From: Nostoc calcicola FACHB-3891
Lineage (GTDB): Bacteria; Cyanobacteriota; Cyanobacteriia; Cyanobacteriales; Nostocaceae
Reading direction: 5' to 3'
Length of the DNA: 55,097 nucleotides
NCBI RefSeq assembly: GCF_014697355.1
Contig: NZ_JACJRQ010000047.1
Location: forward strand, 1 to 55,097
Shown here in pieces: positions 43,246 to 51,220 of this stretch (the stretch's first letter is position 1; every line of letters begins with the position of its first letter). The notes below the pieces were generated by a model, which worked only from the letters and a program-made list of their open reading frames with translations, was not told the origin of the DNA and did not search any database. Made by a program: the position numbers and the translations under genes.

Positions 43246-44366
43246 CTATCCAGCAACAGTGTACTGTTATTATCAATCAAGGTCAGAGTTCCGCCAGTGG
43301 TGATGCCTGGGTTGGGCTGAGATGCACTATATGTTTGAATGTAGTGCCGCACTTCTAGTGGAAAATTGGGGTAGTCTAACACGGCATCGCCATCGGCAAT
43401 AGTTGCCCAGAAGTCACGCAAACCAGGAGCTAATTCTTTTGCCTGTGATAATGGTAAGTTTAAGGGAGAGTTAGTTAGTAGTTTGATTAAAAATGGGAAA
43501 GAGCGATCGCCCATCCATTGCCGTGATGACTGCTGCAAGTCGGGAAACTCAGGCACTGACTCTACCCTATGGGATAAAATTTGCAACCATTCCTCACCTT
43601 GGTTATCTCGATGAAACTCCAGCACCCGATAAGGGTGAGGATAACTAACTAAAGAACCAGTGGTAATATCATATACTCCGTCTGAGTAGGCAACATCCTG
43701 AACGTGCAAATGCCCAGTAAACACTAGTTTTACTCCGTAGCGCTTGAGCAATTGCAACAATTCTGCTGAATTTGCCAACATATAGCGATTTGCCAGTGGA
43801 TGACGCGATTGATTGGGCAAATGCTCAACCACATTATGATGCACCATCACCAAAACTAATTCATCAGCAGACGCCGCCAGCACTTCTTCTAACCAGCGTA
43901 GCTGTTTGGTATCCAAACATCCCACCTGCTCACCTTGGTCATTAAAGAAGTTAGAATTCAGTCCAATGAGTTTCACTCCAGGTAGCAACTGACGAATGTA
44001 GTAAATCTGTTGTGGATCTTCATAGCCACACTTCGTGTAATAGTAGGGAAAATCCGCAAAAGCAATTGATTGCTGGTCAGCCAACACTACAGGAACGTCG
44101 TGATTGCCAGGAACAACATAGACGGGAAAAGGTAGCTTGGCTAAGCGCTGTTGTAACCAAGCGTGATTTTCAGGTTCGCCGTGTTGGGTTAAATCTCCTG
44201 GCAATAACAGGAAATCTAAATCAAGTTGTGTTAAATGTTCTAGTACACTTTCAAAAGCCGAGATACTGACTTCCACGAGATGAAACCGACTAGGATGATT
44301 CCAGATTGTGTGAGGAAGTGCTAGGTGTAAGTCACTGACTACCGCAAAGCGAAAATTGAGAGTCAT
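43218..44366 (-). CDS. Calcineurin-like metallophosphoesterase
   Basis: A binuclear-metal phosphoesterase of 382 residues. The motifs in order are FAVVSDLHLA (D, H), LLLPGDLTQHGEPENHAW, YVVPGNHDVP (GNHD), LVMVHHNVVEHLP and VFTGHLHVQD (GHxH). The layout resembles Icc/CpdA-type cyclic-nucleotide phosphodiesterases, with an extra C-terminal region of about 120 residues; the substrate is uncertain. The last eight or so residues (RSEELGVKS) and the stop codon are encoded by the adjacent GGAGTTA heptamer array, so the natural C-terminus may have been replaced. Divergent from trmB. Confidence 0.88.
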   Translation of the reverse strand: MTLNFRFAVVSDLHLALPHTIWNHPSRFHLVEVSISAFESVLEHLTQLDLDFLLLPGDLTQHGEPENHAWLQQRLAKLPFPVYVVPGNHDVPVVLADQQSIAFADFPYYYTKCGYEDPQQIYYIRQLLPGVKLIGLNSNFFNDQGEQVGCLDTKQLRWLEEVLAASADELVLVMVHHNVVEHLPNQSRHPLANRYMLANSAELLQLLKRYGVKLVFTGHLHVQDVAYSDGVYDITTGSLVSYPHPYRVLEFHRDNQGEEWLQILSHRVESVPEFPDLQQSSRQWMGDRSFPFLIKLLTNSPLNLPLSQAKELAPGLRDFWATIADGDAVLDYPNFPLEVRHYIQTYSASQPNPGITTGGTLTLIDNNSTLLLDRSEELGVKS

Positions 44367-44605
44367 CGATTTAGGAAAATGTTAAAAGTAGGAGCTAAAA
44401 CAAGTCTTTTCCAAAAAGTATAACCCTTACTTTATATTCCTGCTCAGGAGTGCGATCGCTTAACATTTGTATACATTGAGCATCAATTACACGCTATAGT
44501 AACAATTGACTTCAAGACATATGAGATGCATTCAATCTGCAAAAATCAGCAAAATTTGATTACTAAAAATTACGAATTACGAATTACAAATAAGGAGAAT
44601 AAACT

Positions 44606-45253
44606 TTGGCAGCAGTCCGAGTCCGCCAACATGTTAATCCACTTGCCCAAAAGTATCAAACACCAGTAAGTCCTCTTGACTGGGAGAAAGTTTATGCAAA
44701 GCCAAATCAATCACTACATCTAGATATTGGCTGCGCTAAGGGACAATTTTTGTTGAATATGGCCAAGATAGAACCAAACTGGAATTTTCTCGGCTTGGAA
44801 ATTCGGGAACCGCTGGTGGTGGAGGCGAATAAGTTGCGTTCTAAGTTAGGTTTAATAAACCTGCACTACTTATTTTGTAATGTGAATAATTCCTTGGAAT
44901 CGCTTTTATCTTCCCTGCCTCCAGGAAGTTTACAACGGGTGACAATTCAATTTCCCGATCCTTGGTTTAAAACCCGCCATGCTAAACGTCGTGTAGTCCA
45001 ACCAGAACTGGTGGCAGAATTAGCTAATTATCTTGCGGTTGGGGGAGTTGTATTTCTGCAATCAGATATGGAATTCGTCGCCGTGGAAATGCGCGATCGC
45101 TTTGCAGCTCATCCAGCTTATGAGAAAATTGGTACAGGAGAATGGCTGCCTGAAAATCCCCTACCAGTCCCCACAGAACGGGAAATATATACTCAAAACA
45201 AGGGTGAACCTGTTTATCGAGCTTTATTTGAAAAGATCAGAAATTCAGATTAG
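44606..45253 (+). CDS. trmB: tRNA (guanine46-N7)-methyltransferase
   Basis: Methylates G46 in the variable loop of tRNAs using S-adenosylmethionine. The 215-residue protein has HLDIGCAKGQFLLNMA (SAM motif I), FLGLEIREPLV, LHYLFCNVNNSL, the family hallmark VTIQFPDPWFKTRHAKRRVVQPEL (about 110-135) and the C-terminal PLPVPTEREIYTQNKGEPVYRALFEK. The start is TTG: AAGGAG lies seven bases upstream and no ATG is suitably placed. The upstream DNA has an ACGAATTACGAATTA dispersed repeat. Confidence 0.95.
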   Translation: MAAVRVRQHVNPLAQKYQTPVSPLDWEKVYAKPNQSLHLDIGCAKGQFLLNMAKIEPNWNFLGLEIREPLVVEANKLRSKLGLINLHYLFCNVNNSLESLLSSLPPGSLQRVTIQFPDPWFKTRHAKRRVVQPELVAELANYLAVGGVVFLQSDMEFVAVEMRDRFAAHPAYEKIGTGEWLPENPLPVPTEREIYTQNKGEPVYRALFEKIRNSD

Positions 45254-45697
45254 TACACTGTGGTACAAGCTAGTTTAGCAGAGCTAGCTGTGCCAACCTA
45301 CAAATTGCTATACCTCATGTAATTGGGAACTGCTATAGTACTTATAGACTTAAGTCTTACTTGCGATCTTGTAATTAGACATTGCCCAGAGATTGGGAAA
45401 ACTTTTGGGACTTAAATGTTTTATTAAGGGTCAAAAAATTAAGAAAATATCTTCTAATAATTGTCGTCAAAGTTTTTGAATAGATTAATTTATAGATATC
45501 TAAGCTAGAGAATGAAATACTTTTGATTAAAAACTATCGATTTATTATTTAGTGACATAAAAGTTTTATTTCTGTCTAGTCGAGAATTTATAAAACATAG
45601 TTAAATCATTTGACTGATGCCTAGAATATAGACAGATTGGTGAATTACATTACTTTGTAATTAAGCCTATATCTTATATATTCTGAGAAAAAGTACA
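45254..45697. other. Intergenic region upstream of the RiPP locus
   Basis: 444 bp. An inverted repeat after trmB (AGCTAGTTTAGCAGAGCTAGCT, about 45266-45290) may end its transcript. The remainder is unique, very AT-rich DNA that should hold the promoter of precursor A. I see no gene. Confidence 0.4.
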
Positions 45698-45943
45698 ATG
45701 GAAAGCAAAAATTCAAATATTCGATTGGAAATTAACAATCTAATTGATGACGCTGTTAATAATGCAGTAGCACGACGTAACTTAGGTGAGGATTCAGAAG
45801 ATGCTTTGCTAAGTCTGTCTGATGAAGAAACGGCAAACGTTGCAGGTGGTCTTGCAAGTATTTCTCTTCTGAGAGTACCGATTATTTGTGGATTGATTGC
45901 ACTACCACAGCTACCACAGATCGATAAAACATCGTTTTATTAA
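45698..45943 (+). CDS. RiPP precursor-like peptide A with Gly-Gly leader
   Basis: An 81-residue small protein. The leader (about 1-51) has EINNLIDDAVNNAVARRNLGED, then LLSLSDEETANVAGG, a double-glycine cleavage-type end. The proposed core is about 30 residues: LASISLLRVPIICGLIALPQ, then LPQIDKTSFY. It holds four hydroxy residues (S, S, T, S) and one Cys. The leader is clearly related to that of peptide B (46547). It is the first gene of the RiPP locus. The Gly-Gly motif suggests a C39-type peptidase or transporter elsewhere. I do not recognise a named precursor family. Confidence 0.62.
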   Translation: MESKNSNIRLEINNLIDDAVNNAVARRNLGEDSEDALLSLSDEETANVAGGLASISLLRVPIICGLIALPQLPQIDKTSFY

Positions 45944-46070
45944 ATTAGCAGACAGTATTAAACTCTTGCACATTTAATTTGCTTATTTAGGTTGATGGAG
46001 AAGAGTGTGATTTAAAACTAGCTATAAATCTCCATCAGCTTAAAAATAAAATTCACTATAGGTTTAATTT

Positions 46071-46508
46071 ATGGAAGACATCGCTACAGAAAAGACTACA
46101 CTTTGTCCTAGTGCCAGACCAGAATGGCAGGACAGCGTTGTTTTCGGTGTCATCGGTGGCACAGTCACAGAACCCCGCGTAGCTTATCTCAAGCAGCCAC
46201 AACCCGTCACAGATGAACTGATAGCAAAAGCTAGTCCAGTGACACCCACTGAGATTTTTCGGACGGCGGCACCTTGTGCAACTAAGAGTTGTCAACATTT
46301 TGATGGCAAAGATTGTCGTCTGGCAATGCGAGTTGTAGAAAACTTGCCAAAGGTAGTAGAGGAACTGCCGCCTTGTTCCATACGCCGAGACTGTCGATGG
46401 TGGCAGCAGGAAGGCAAGGCAGCTTGTATGCGTTGTCCCCAAGTGATTACAGATAATTACAATCACTCTGAATTACTAGTAAAAGTAGCGACACCAACTG
46501 TTAGTTAA
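46071..46508 (+). CDS. Eight-cysteine protein between two precursor peptides
   Basis: A 145-residue soluble protein of unknown function. It has LCPSARPEWQDSVVFGVIGG and the central AAPCATKSCQHFDGKDCRLAMR. It ends with ELPPCSIRRDCRWWQQEGKAACMRCPQ. Cysteines are at 12, 69, 74, 82, 102, 108, 119 and 122. The C-x4-C-x7-C, C-x5-C and CxxC spacing suggests a bound metal or Fe-S cluster. I recall similar proteins next to small-peptide genes in other cyanobacteria. The position between peptides A and B suggests a role in their maturation, leader recognition or regulation; this is inference. Confidence 0.6.
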   Translation: MEDIATEKTTLCPSARPEWQDSVVFGVIGGTVTEPRVAYLKQPQPVTDELIAKASPVTPTEIFRTAAPCATKSCQHFDGKDCRLAMRVVENLPKVVEELPPCSIRRDCRWWQQEGKAACMRCPQVITDNYNHSELLVKVATPTVS

Positions 46509-46546
46509 ACAAAACCAGAAAGTTTATTTAAGTTAAGGAGAAAATC

Positions 46547-46771
46547 ATGTCAATGAACATTCATCAGAAACATCTCACAAATCAAATTGAAATTAGCAAC
46601 TTGATTGAAGAAGCAGTTGTGAATGCATCTGCCAGACGAAACCAAGTTTTAGATACACAAGAGGTACTGTCAGAATTATCTGAAGACGAACAGAAAAACA
46701 TTACCGGTGGTGGAGTAGCAAGAGATGTGATAGATACAATAATTCGCATTGGTGGCTATCTACTGGGTTAG
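46547..46771 (+). CDS. RiPP precursor-like peptide B with Gly-Gly leader
   Basis: A 74-residue small protein with a strong AAGGAG site 6 bp before the ATG. The leader has IEISNLIEEAVVNASARRN (matching peptide A) and LSELSEDEQKNITGG. The proposed core is GVARDVIDTIIRIGGYLLG, with one Thr and no Cys, so it cannot form a thioether by itself. It lies 38 bp after the eight-cysteine gene and is probably cotranscribed with it. Confidence 0.62.
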   Translation: MSMNIHQKHLTNQIEISNLIEEAVVNASARRNQVLDTQEVLSELSEDEQKNITGGGVARDVIDTIIRIGGYLLG

Positions 46772-46796
46772 TACTGCTGCACGTAATTAATGAAGA

Positions 46797-47105
46797 AGGG
46801 GAAGGGGAAAGGGGTAAGGGGGAAAGGGGAAAGGTTAAATAATTCGTAATTCGTAATTAAGTTTTGTGTTAGCGGAGCGTTAGCGAGTCTGCGAGCGTCC
46901 GGGGATTTAGACCCCGACCCAAAACTGGCCGGTTATTGAACCGGGGGATTTAAACCCACGGTACTCGGTTAAATTTATCCCTTTACCCTTTACCCTTTAA
47001 CCTTTTCCCCTGTTTTTAATTCTTACCCTTTACCCTTTAACCTTTTCCCCTGTTTTTAATTATTACCCTTTTCCCCTTACCCTTACCCCTTTCCCCCTTC
47101 TCAGT
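46797..47105. repeat. Composite G-rich/C-rich dispersed repeat, copy 4 (expanded and interrupted)
   Basis: GGGGTAAGGGGGAAAGG units on the left and three rounds of ACCCTTTACCCTTTAACC on the right, the latter separated by GTTTTTAATT spacers. It fills most of the gap between peptide B and the kinase gene. A foreign 126-bp segment splits it at 46841-46966. Confidence 0.8.
46841..46966. mobile_element. 126-bp insertion flanked by 8-bp duplication GGTTAAAT
   Basis: GGTTAAAT occurs at 46833-46840 and again at 46967-46974; uninterrupted copies of the host repeat (near 15880 and 17136) have it once. The insert starts AATTCGTAATTCGTAATTAAG, includes GCGGAGCGTTAGCGAGTCTG, and holds two hairpins (CGGGGATTTAGACCCCG; CCGGTTATTGAACCGG). 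No terminal inverted repeat or gene is seen. It is a small non-autonomous element. Confidence 0.65.
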
Positions 47106-47261
47106 AAGTTCTATACCGCAGACATTTGATTAATTTGTAATGGGTATTTTAGGGACATTGTGCAGTACTAGTTTTCAGAATCCTTGCGGAAACAGCTTGT
47201 GGTAGTAACTCAACTACCACAGCTTTCTCTACATCAAAATTGGTTGATACATTTAAAACTT

Positions 47262-48422
47262 ATGACATTTATCTTAAACTCTCATAACGTTGTTGATTAT
47301 TTAGTTGAGCAAGGCTTATGTCAGCAGCCCGATCAACTACTGATTACAGTGGAACCAATTGCAGCTAAAAACTTTAATTTATTACTAACTTTACCAGGCG
47401 ATCGCAAACTTCTAATCAAGCAAGAACGACATAATCAACAAGGCAAAGCAACTGGTGAATTTTTCGCTGAGTGGCGAATTCAAGAATTCTTCCAACGATT
47501 TGCAAATTTAGCACACCATCGCCCATTTTTGCCAGAAGTACTGCATTTTGATGCCGAAAATTCCATTATTATTTTCACATATCTAGATGACTATGGAGAT
47601 TTAATAGATTTCTATAGCAAAGAAAATAGCTTTTCTCCAGAAATTGCTATGGCGATCGGCAAGTTTATAGCGACTATTCATCGTGATACTTTCAACAATC
47701 AAGAGTATAATAATTTCTTTTCTGCAAACGCAAATAATCTCATAGTTAATCAGATATCGTATTTGATTGAGAAATTAGAAAGGATAGAGCCAGAGGTTTT
47801 TGGTTTAGTGCCTAATGATGGTTTAAAATTCTTTGCACTGTATCAAAGATATGATAGTTTAGGAAAGGCGATCGCCGAATTAGGTAATGCTGTAATTCCC
47901 TGTTGTCTAACCCACAATGACCTCAAGCTAAATAATATTCTCCTGCAAAAAGATTGGCAAAATTCAAGCAATAATATTATACGGCTAATTGATTGGGAAC
48001 GCTCTAATTGGGGAGATCCAGCTTTTGATTTAGGCATACTCATCAGTAGCTATGTGCAAATCTGGTTACATAGCTTAGTTATTAGTAATTCTTTAAGTAT
48101 TGAAGAATCTTTGCGTTTAGCAATAACGCCTTTAGAAAAACTTCAGCCTTCAATTGGTCGATTAACCCAAACTTACTTAAACACTTTTCCCGAAATTATA
48201 GAACACCGCCCAGATTTTTTACTGCGGGTAGTGCAATTTGTAGGTTTTGCCTTAATTCAACATATTCAAGCTGTAATTCAGTATCAAAAATCTTTTGGAA
48301 ACACAGAAATTGCCATGCTTCAGGTTGCGAAAACATTATTATGCCGTCCTGAAGAATCAATACCAACAATTTTTGGTAGTGCGGCTGTTGAATTAACTCG
48401 CCTTCATGCTTCTGTTGCTTAA
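47262..48422 (+). CDS. APH/choline-kinase-fold phosphotransferase, probable RiPP Ser/Thr kinase
   Basis: A 386-residue protein of the aminoglycoside-phosphotransferase fold: ATP-anchoring Lys53 (RKLLIKQER), hinge IIIFTYLDDYGDLIDF, catalytic loop CCLTHNDLKLNNILL (His218, Asp220) and metal motif IRLIDWERSNWGDPAFDLG (Asp244). It is directly followed (22 bp) by a HopA1-family gene. In class V lanthipeptide and thioviridamide-type pathways such a kinase phosphorylates Ser/Thr of the precursor before a HopA1-like protein eliminates phosphate. That assignment here is by synteny. The start MTFILNSHN is chosen; an ATG or other start 26 codons upstream is open but lies against repeats. Confidence 0.75.
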   Translation: MTFILNSHNVVDYLVEQGLCQQPDQLLITVEPIAAKNFNLLLTLPGDRKLLIKQERHNQQGKATGEFFAEWRIQEFFQRFANLAHHRPFLPEVLHFDAENSIIIFTYLDDYGDLIDFYSKENSFSPEIAMAIGKFIATIHRDTFNNQEYNNFFSANANNLIVNQISYLIEKLERIEPEVFGLVPNDGLKFFALYQRYDSLGKAIAELGNAVIPCCLTHNDLKLNNILLQKDWQNSSNNIIRLIDWERSNWGDPAFDLGILISSYVQIWLHSLVISNSLSIEESLRLAITPLEKLQPSIGRLTQTYLNTFPEIIEHRPDFLLRVVQFVGFALIQHIQAVIQYQKSFGNTEIAMLQVAKTLLCRPEESIPTIFGSAAVELTRLHASVA

Positions 48423-48444
48423 TATATTTTGTCACCACTAAACT

Positions 48445-49554
48445 ATGATGTCATTATTAAATTGTACTCAATCACAGCCCTTAACTGGACGATTCTCGGA
48501 AGTTTTAGAAGATATTGTTCACAATATTGAGATTCGCTCTGATTTCTCAATTCGTCATCCAGATTACAAACCCTTGGAATTACCATCAGAAGCGATTAGT
48601 CGTTTCCAGAAAATTCCCAAGCAGATGCAGCAGAAATATTTAACTCTGCAACTACGTAGTTTTCTGTATGGCATCTATTACAACGGTTCAATGCGAAGTG
48701 CCCTAGCACTTGATGGAGAGGAAAATAGTTTACCCCTTGATTTGGAGAATAATACCGTCTTAGGGGTAGATGTAGGATTTTATGAACGATTACATGAAAG
48801 TAATTATGGAGAGGGATATTTTGACCCTAATTGGTCTGTTGTCAGAAAAGAACCTGATGACACTTTAGTAGTCACCAAGAGTGGTTTAAGACTATATGTT
48901 CAGCCAGACAAGCATCTTCAAACTATCGATAAAACAACCGTAGTTGGCGATCGTATCTCTATTAAAATGCCCAAAAATCGGGTACAAAATGGCTTTTATA
49001 TGGCGGTTAGCAATGTAGGATTAAATCATATTGATGACACAAATAATCACCTTGAAACAGTGCGAATCTATTTCAATATAACTCCTGAAGGTGCTGTCGC
49101 AGTCATGGGTCATCTGACACAAAACTTGAATAAGTTAGCGATTCCTTTCAGTTTTAAGGTCTTGTACAATCCTAAGGAATACCAACGCTATGATTCCGGA
49201 GTGCTTTACTTTCATAAGAGAGACTATGAACTAGTTAAGCAAGTTTCAAAAACTCTTTATCAAGAATATCAATCATATTTTAAAGCAGAAATTCCTCTAT
49301 TCACCAAACATCTAGCACCTGGGTTAGGGTTAGCAGAAGAACCAGACCAAAAGTATGGTAATCAGGAAAGTTTTGGCATGAATCGCTGTCAAATTGTGGC
49401 AAATGGTTTGCTGACAGCTTGGAATCAAAGTGATGACTCACCACAGGAACGAAAACGAGCTATCCTTGATAAGTTTTCTCTTTTAGACATCAGCTTAGAT
49501 CGTATATACTTGAATTCTAAGTCTAAAGATATTTACGAACTTTTTGATATATAG
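48445..49554 (+). CDS. HopA1-family protein, probable phospho-Ser/Thr lyase of a RiPP pathway
   Basis: A 369-residue soluble protein resembling the HopA1 effector family: FSIRHPDYKPLELPSEAISRF near the N-terminus, LQLRSFLYGIYYNGS (about 70-85), the middle GVDVGFYERLHESNYGEGYFDPNW (about 108-131) and VTKSGLRLYVQP. It ends with VRIYFNITPEGAVAVMGHLT, FKVLYNP and PLFTKHLAPGLGLAEEP..SFGMNRCQIVANGLL. LanY/TvaD-type members of this family are thought to remove phosphate from phospho-Ser/Thr to give dehydroamino acids. The pairing with the APH-fold kinase and nearby Gly-Gly precursors supports that role. The family call is from motif memory. Confidence 0.78.
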   Translation: MMSLLNCTQSQPLTGRFSEVLEDIVHNIEIRSDFSIRHPDYKPLELPSEAISRFQKIPKQMQQKYLTLQLRSFLYGIYYNGSMRSALALDGEENSLPLDLENNTVLGVDVGFYERLHESNYGEGYFDPNWSVVRKEPDDTLVVTKSGLRLYVQPDKHLQTIDKTTVVGDRISIKMPKNRVQNGFYMAVSNVGLNHIDDTNNHLETVRIYFNITPEGAVAVMGHLTQNLNKLAIPFSFKVLYNPKEYQRYDSGVLYFHKRDYELVKQVSKTLYQEYQSYFKAEIPLFTKHLAPGLGLAEEPDQKYGNQESFGMNRCQIVANGLLTAWNQSDDSPQERKRAILDKFSLLDISLDRIYLNSKSKDIYELFDI

Positions 49555-49661
49555 AACTCATATTTTATTGTTTAAAAACTCGTGAAACTATACAATTTAT
49601 ATTTTAGTTTTGTCCTCAGTTCAAGATAATTCTTGGGCTGATTTTTTATATGTAAATCCCA

Positions 49662-49766
49662 TTAGGGACTTCCAAGAAAAAAATATTCCGTAGTAGGGGC
49701 GCACAGCTGTGCGCCCCTACTAATGTGCAAATAATTTGGGATAATTTATTTTCTGGATGTCCCTTA
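49662..49766 (-). mobile_element. MITE, copy 2 (TTAGGGACTTCCA ends)
   Basis: A 105-bp element with ends TTAGGGACTTCCA and TGGATGTCCCTTA, an inner AATTTGGGATAATTTATTTTC that is the reverse complement of copy 1, and a perfect 32-bp central palindrome (49691-49722, TAGTAGGGGCGCACAG and complement). Confidence 0.78.
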
Positions 49767-50032
49767 GATTGATTGCGTGAAAAAAGTAAGTATACCCTAA
49801 AGCAAGAGCTAATTAATTTTTCGCTCTTGGCTATTAGAAGTAGGATAAAAACAGACTTACAGCAGAATTCAGAAGTAAAACCTCTAGTCAAAATTGGTCA
49901 ATTCACGAGCATAACAGGCTTTATACCTAGTTAGCATATTTAGTTTGTGTACTTCAGTCACTTGAATTCATCTGCAAAAAACCTGACAATTCAGATCGTG
50001 TGGAAAAGTTCACGTAAAACCTAACCCCCCAG

Positions 50033-50057
50033 CCCCCTTCCCTTGAAGGGAAGGGGG
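50033..50057. repeat. Perfect hairpin in a common cyanobacterial dispersed repeat
   Basis: CCCCCTTCCCTT-G-AAGGGAAGGGGG, in the CTAACCCCCCAGCCCCCTTCC context that recurs in Nostocales intergenic DNA. It is followed by an AGCCTCTC..GGAGAGAGG segment. Confidence 0.7.
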
Positions 50058-50348
50058 ATAATTCAAAGCCTCTCTTTGTAGGAGAGAGGAATGGAAGTGA
50101 GGTTTTCCAGATTCCGTGAAAAGTCAGGCAAAAAACAGGGAGTTTAATGAACTGGAATTAGTACTAGAAATGAAAAGAGACATAAATGTTTTACTTCTGT
50201 ATTAAAAAACTATGTATATTTAAGCAAGTTTTTATTTATATTAAATCCTACCCAGCTTTTCGCATATATTTTTCAAATATTTTGCTGTCAAATTAGACGC
50301 TAATATAGCCGTTCCCATTCAGATGCGGTACAACATTATATCGCCACG

Positions 50349-50379
50349 TGTAAGGGCACGGCAGTGCCGTGCCCTTACA
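50349..50379. repeat. GTAAGGGCACGG-type palindrome
   Basis: TGTAAGGGCACGGCA-G-TGCCGTGCCCTTACA, perfect over 15 bp per arm; a member of the scattered palindrome family with its own arm sequence. Confidence 0.8.
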
Positions 50380-50653
50380 GGTAGGTGTATCTCACGCTTG
50401 TGGGGAAATGCTATAACAGCCAGCTTTCAATAAAAGTATTTACAAAATACGTGAGTTAAATCTAAGTTAATATTACAGTGCTAATTTCCTTAAATTGCTT
50501 TTTAATATAACATCTAAATGCATTATTTATGGCACACATTAGATTAGCTAAATCCTTGAAAATACAGAAAAAATCACCGATGATATAAATGTGAAGAGGA
50601 AAGACAAATCCTCCAAATAACTCAAACGAATTTACATTAGGAATAAACCTATT

Positions 50654-50812
50654 ATGTCTAACATTGCAATCTCTAACTTACGTCCTGCTGGTGCTGATTT
50701 GTTCCAAGATTCCGAAAACTTTTTACATGAATTGACAGAACAAGAAATCGCAGATGTTTTAGGTGGTGCTAGAGTGATTATTTTATTCACAGCACTTTGC
50801 TTCGAGTGGTAA
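50654..50812 (+). CDS. RiPP precursor peptide C, copy 1
   Basis: A 52-residue peptide. The leader is 38 residues: MSNIAISNLRPAGADLFQDS then ENFLHELTEQEIADVLGG. The predicted core after Gly-Gly is ARVIILFTALCFEW. The leader type (SNIAISNLRPAGADLF..ELTEQE..GG) is one I recall from cyanobacterial bacteriocin-like precursors. Thr8 and Cys11 of the core could form one methyllanthionine ring if Thr is dehydrated. The Shine-Dalgarno is AGGA in TTAGGAATAAACC. First of three tandem copies encoding the same peptide, downstream of the kinase-HopA1 pair on the same strand. Confidence 0.78.
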   Translation: MSNIAISNLRPAGADLFQDSENFLHELTEQEIADVLGGARVIILFTALCFEW

Positions 50813-50815
50813 GTA

Positions 50816-50879
50816 TCGAAGTTCTAAAGCTTAGAACTTCGATGAAAATTGCAGCCTAAGATAATCAAACTTGGGCTGA
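50816..50879 (+). other. Two intergenic hairpins between precursor copies
   Basis: A perfect hairpin TCGAAGTTCTAA/TTAGAACTTCGA (50816-50842) is followed by an imperfect one, CAGCCTAAG/CTTGGGCTG (50852-50878), without a T-run. A similar but degraded pair follows copy 2 (about 51100-51165). They may stabilise or attenuate the transcript without ending it. Confidence 0.6.
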
Positions 50880-50937
50880 GCAACAAATACAAATCCTCCA
50901 ACCAAATCAAATCAATTTACTTAGGAGTCAACCTACT

Positions 50938-51096
50938 ATGTCTAACATTGCAATCTCTAACTTACGTCCTGCTGGTGCTGATTTGTTCCAAGATTCCGAA
51001 AACTTTTTACATGAATTGACAGAACAAGAAATCGCGGATGTTTTAGGTGGTGCTAGAGTGATTATTTTATTCACAGCACTTTGCTTCGAGTGGTAA
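50938..51096 (+). CDS. RiPP precursor peptide C, copy 2
   Basis: Encodes the same 52 residues as copy 1. The coding DNA differs only at a synonymous position (GCG for GCA in EIAD). The unit repeat is 284 bp and includes the upstream CAAATCCTCCAA and TTAGGAGTCAACC segment, with a better Shine-Dalgarno (AGGAG) than copy 1, and the downstream hairpins. It ends with TAA. Confidence 0.78.
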   Translation: MSNIAISNLRPAGADLFQDSENFLHELTEQEIADVLGGARVIILFTALCFEW

Positions 51097-51220
51097 TTAT
51101 CTAAGTTTAAAGCTTAGAACTTCGATAAAACTTGCAGCCTAAGATAATCAAACTTGGGCTGAGCAACAAATACAAATCCTCCAATCAAATCAAATCAATT
51201 TACTTAGGAATCAACCTACT

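Larger units (their letters stand above)
49555..50653. other. Long intergenic region between HopA1 and the precursor array
   Basis: 1.1 kb with no supported gene. It contains a MITE (49662-49766), a hairpin-forming dispersed repeat with CCCCCTTCCCTT and its complement (50033-50057), and a palindrome (50349-50379). The last 250 bp is unique AT-rich DNA with the probable promoter of precursor C1; AATCCTCCAA at about 50609 is part of the unit repeated before each precursor copy. Confidence 0.45.
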
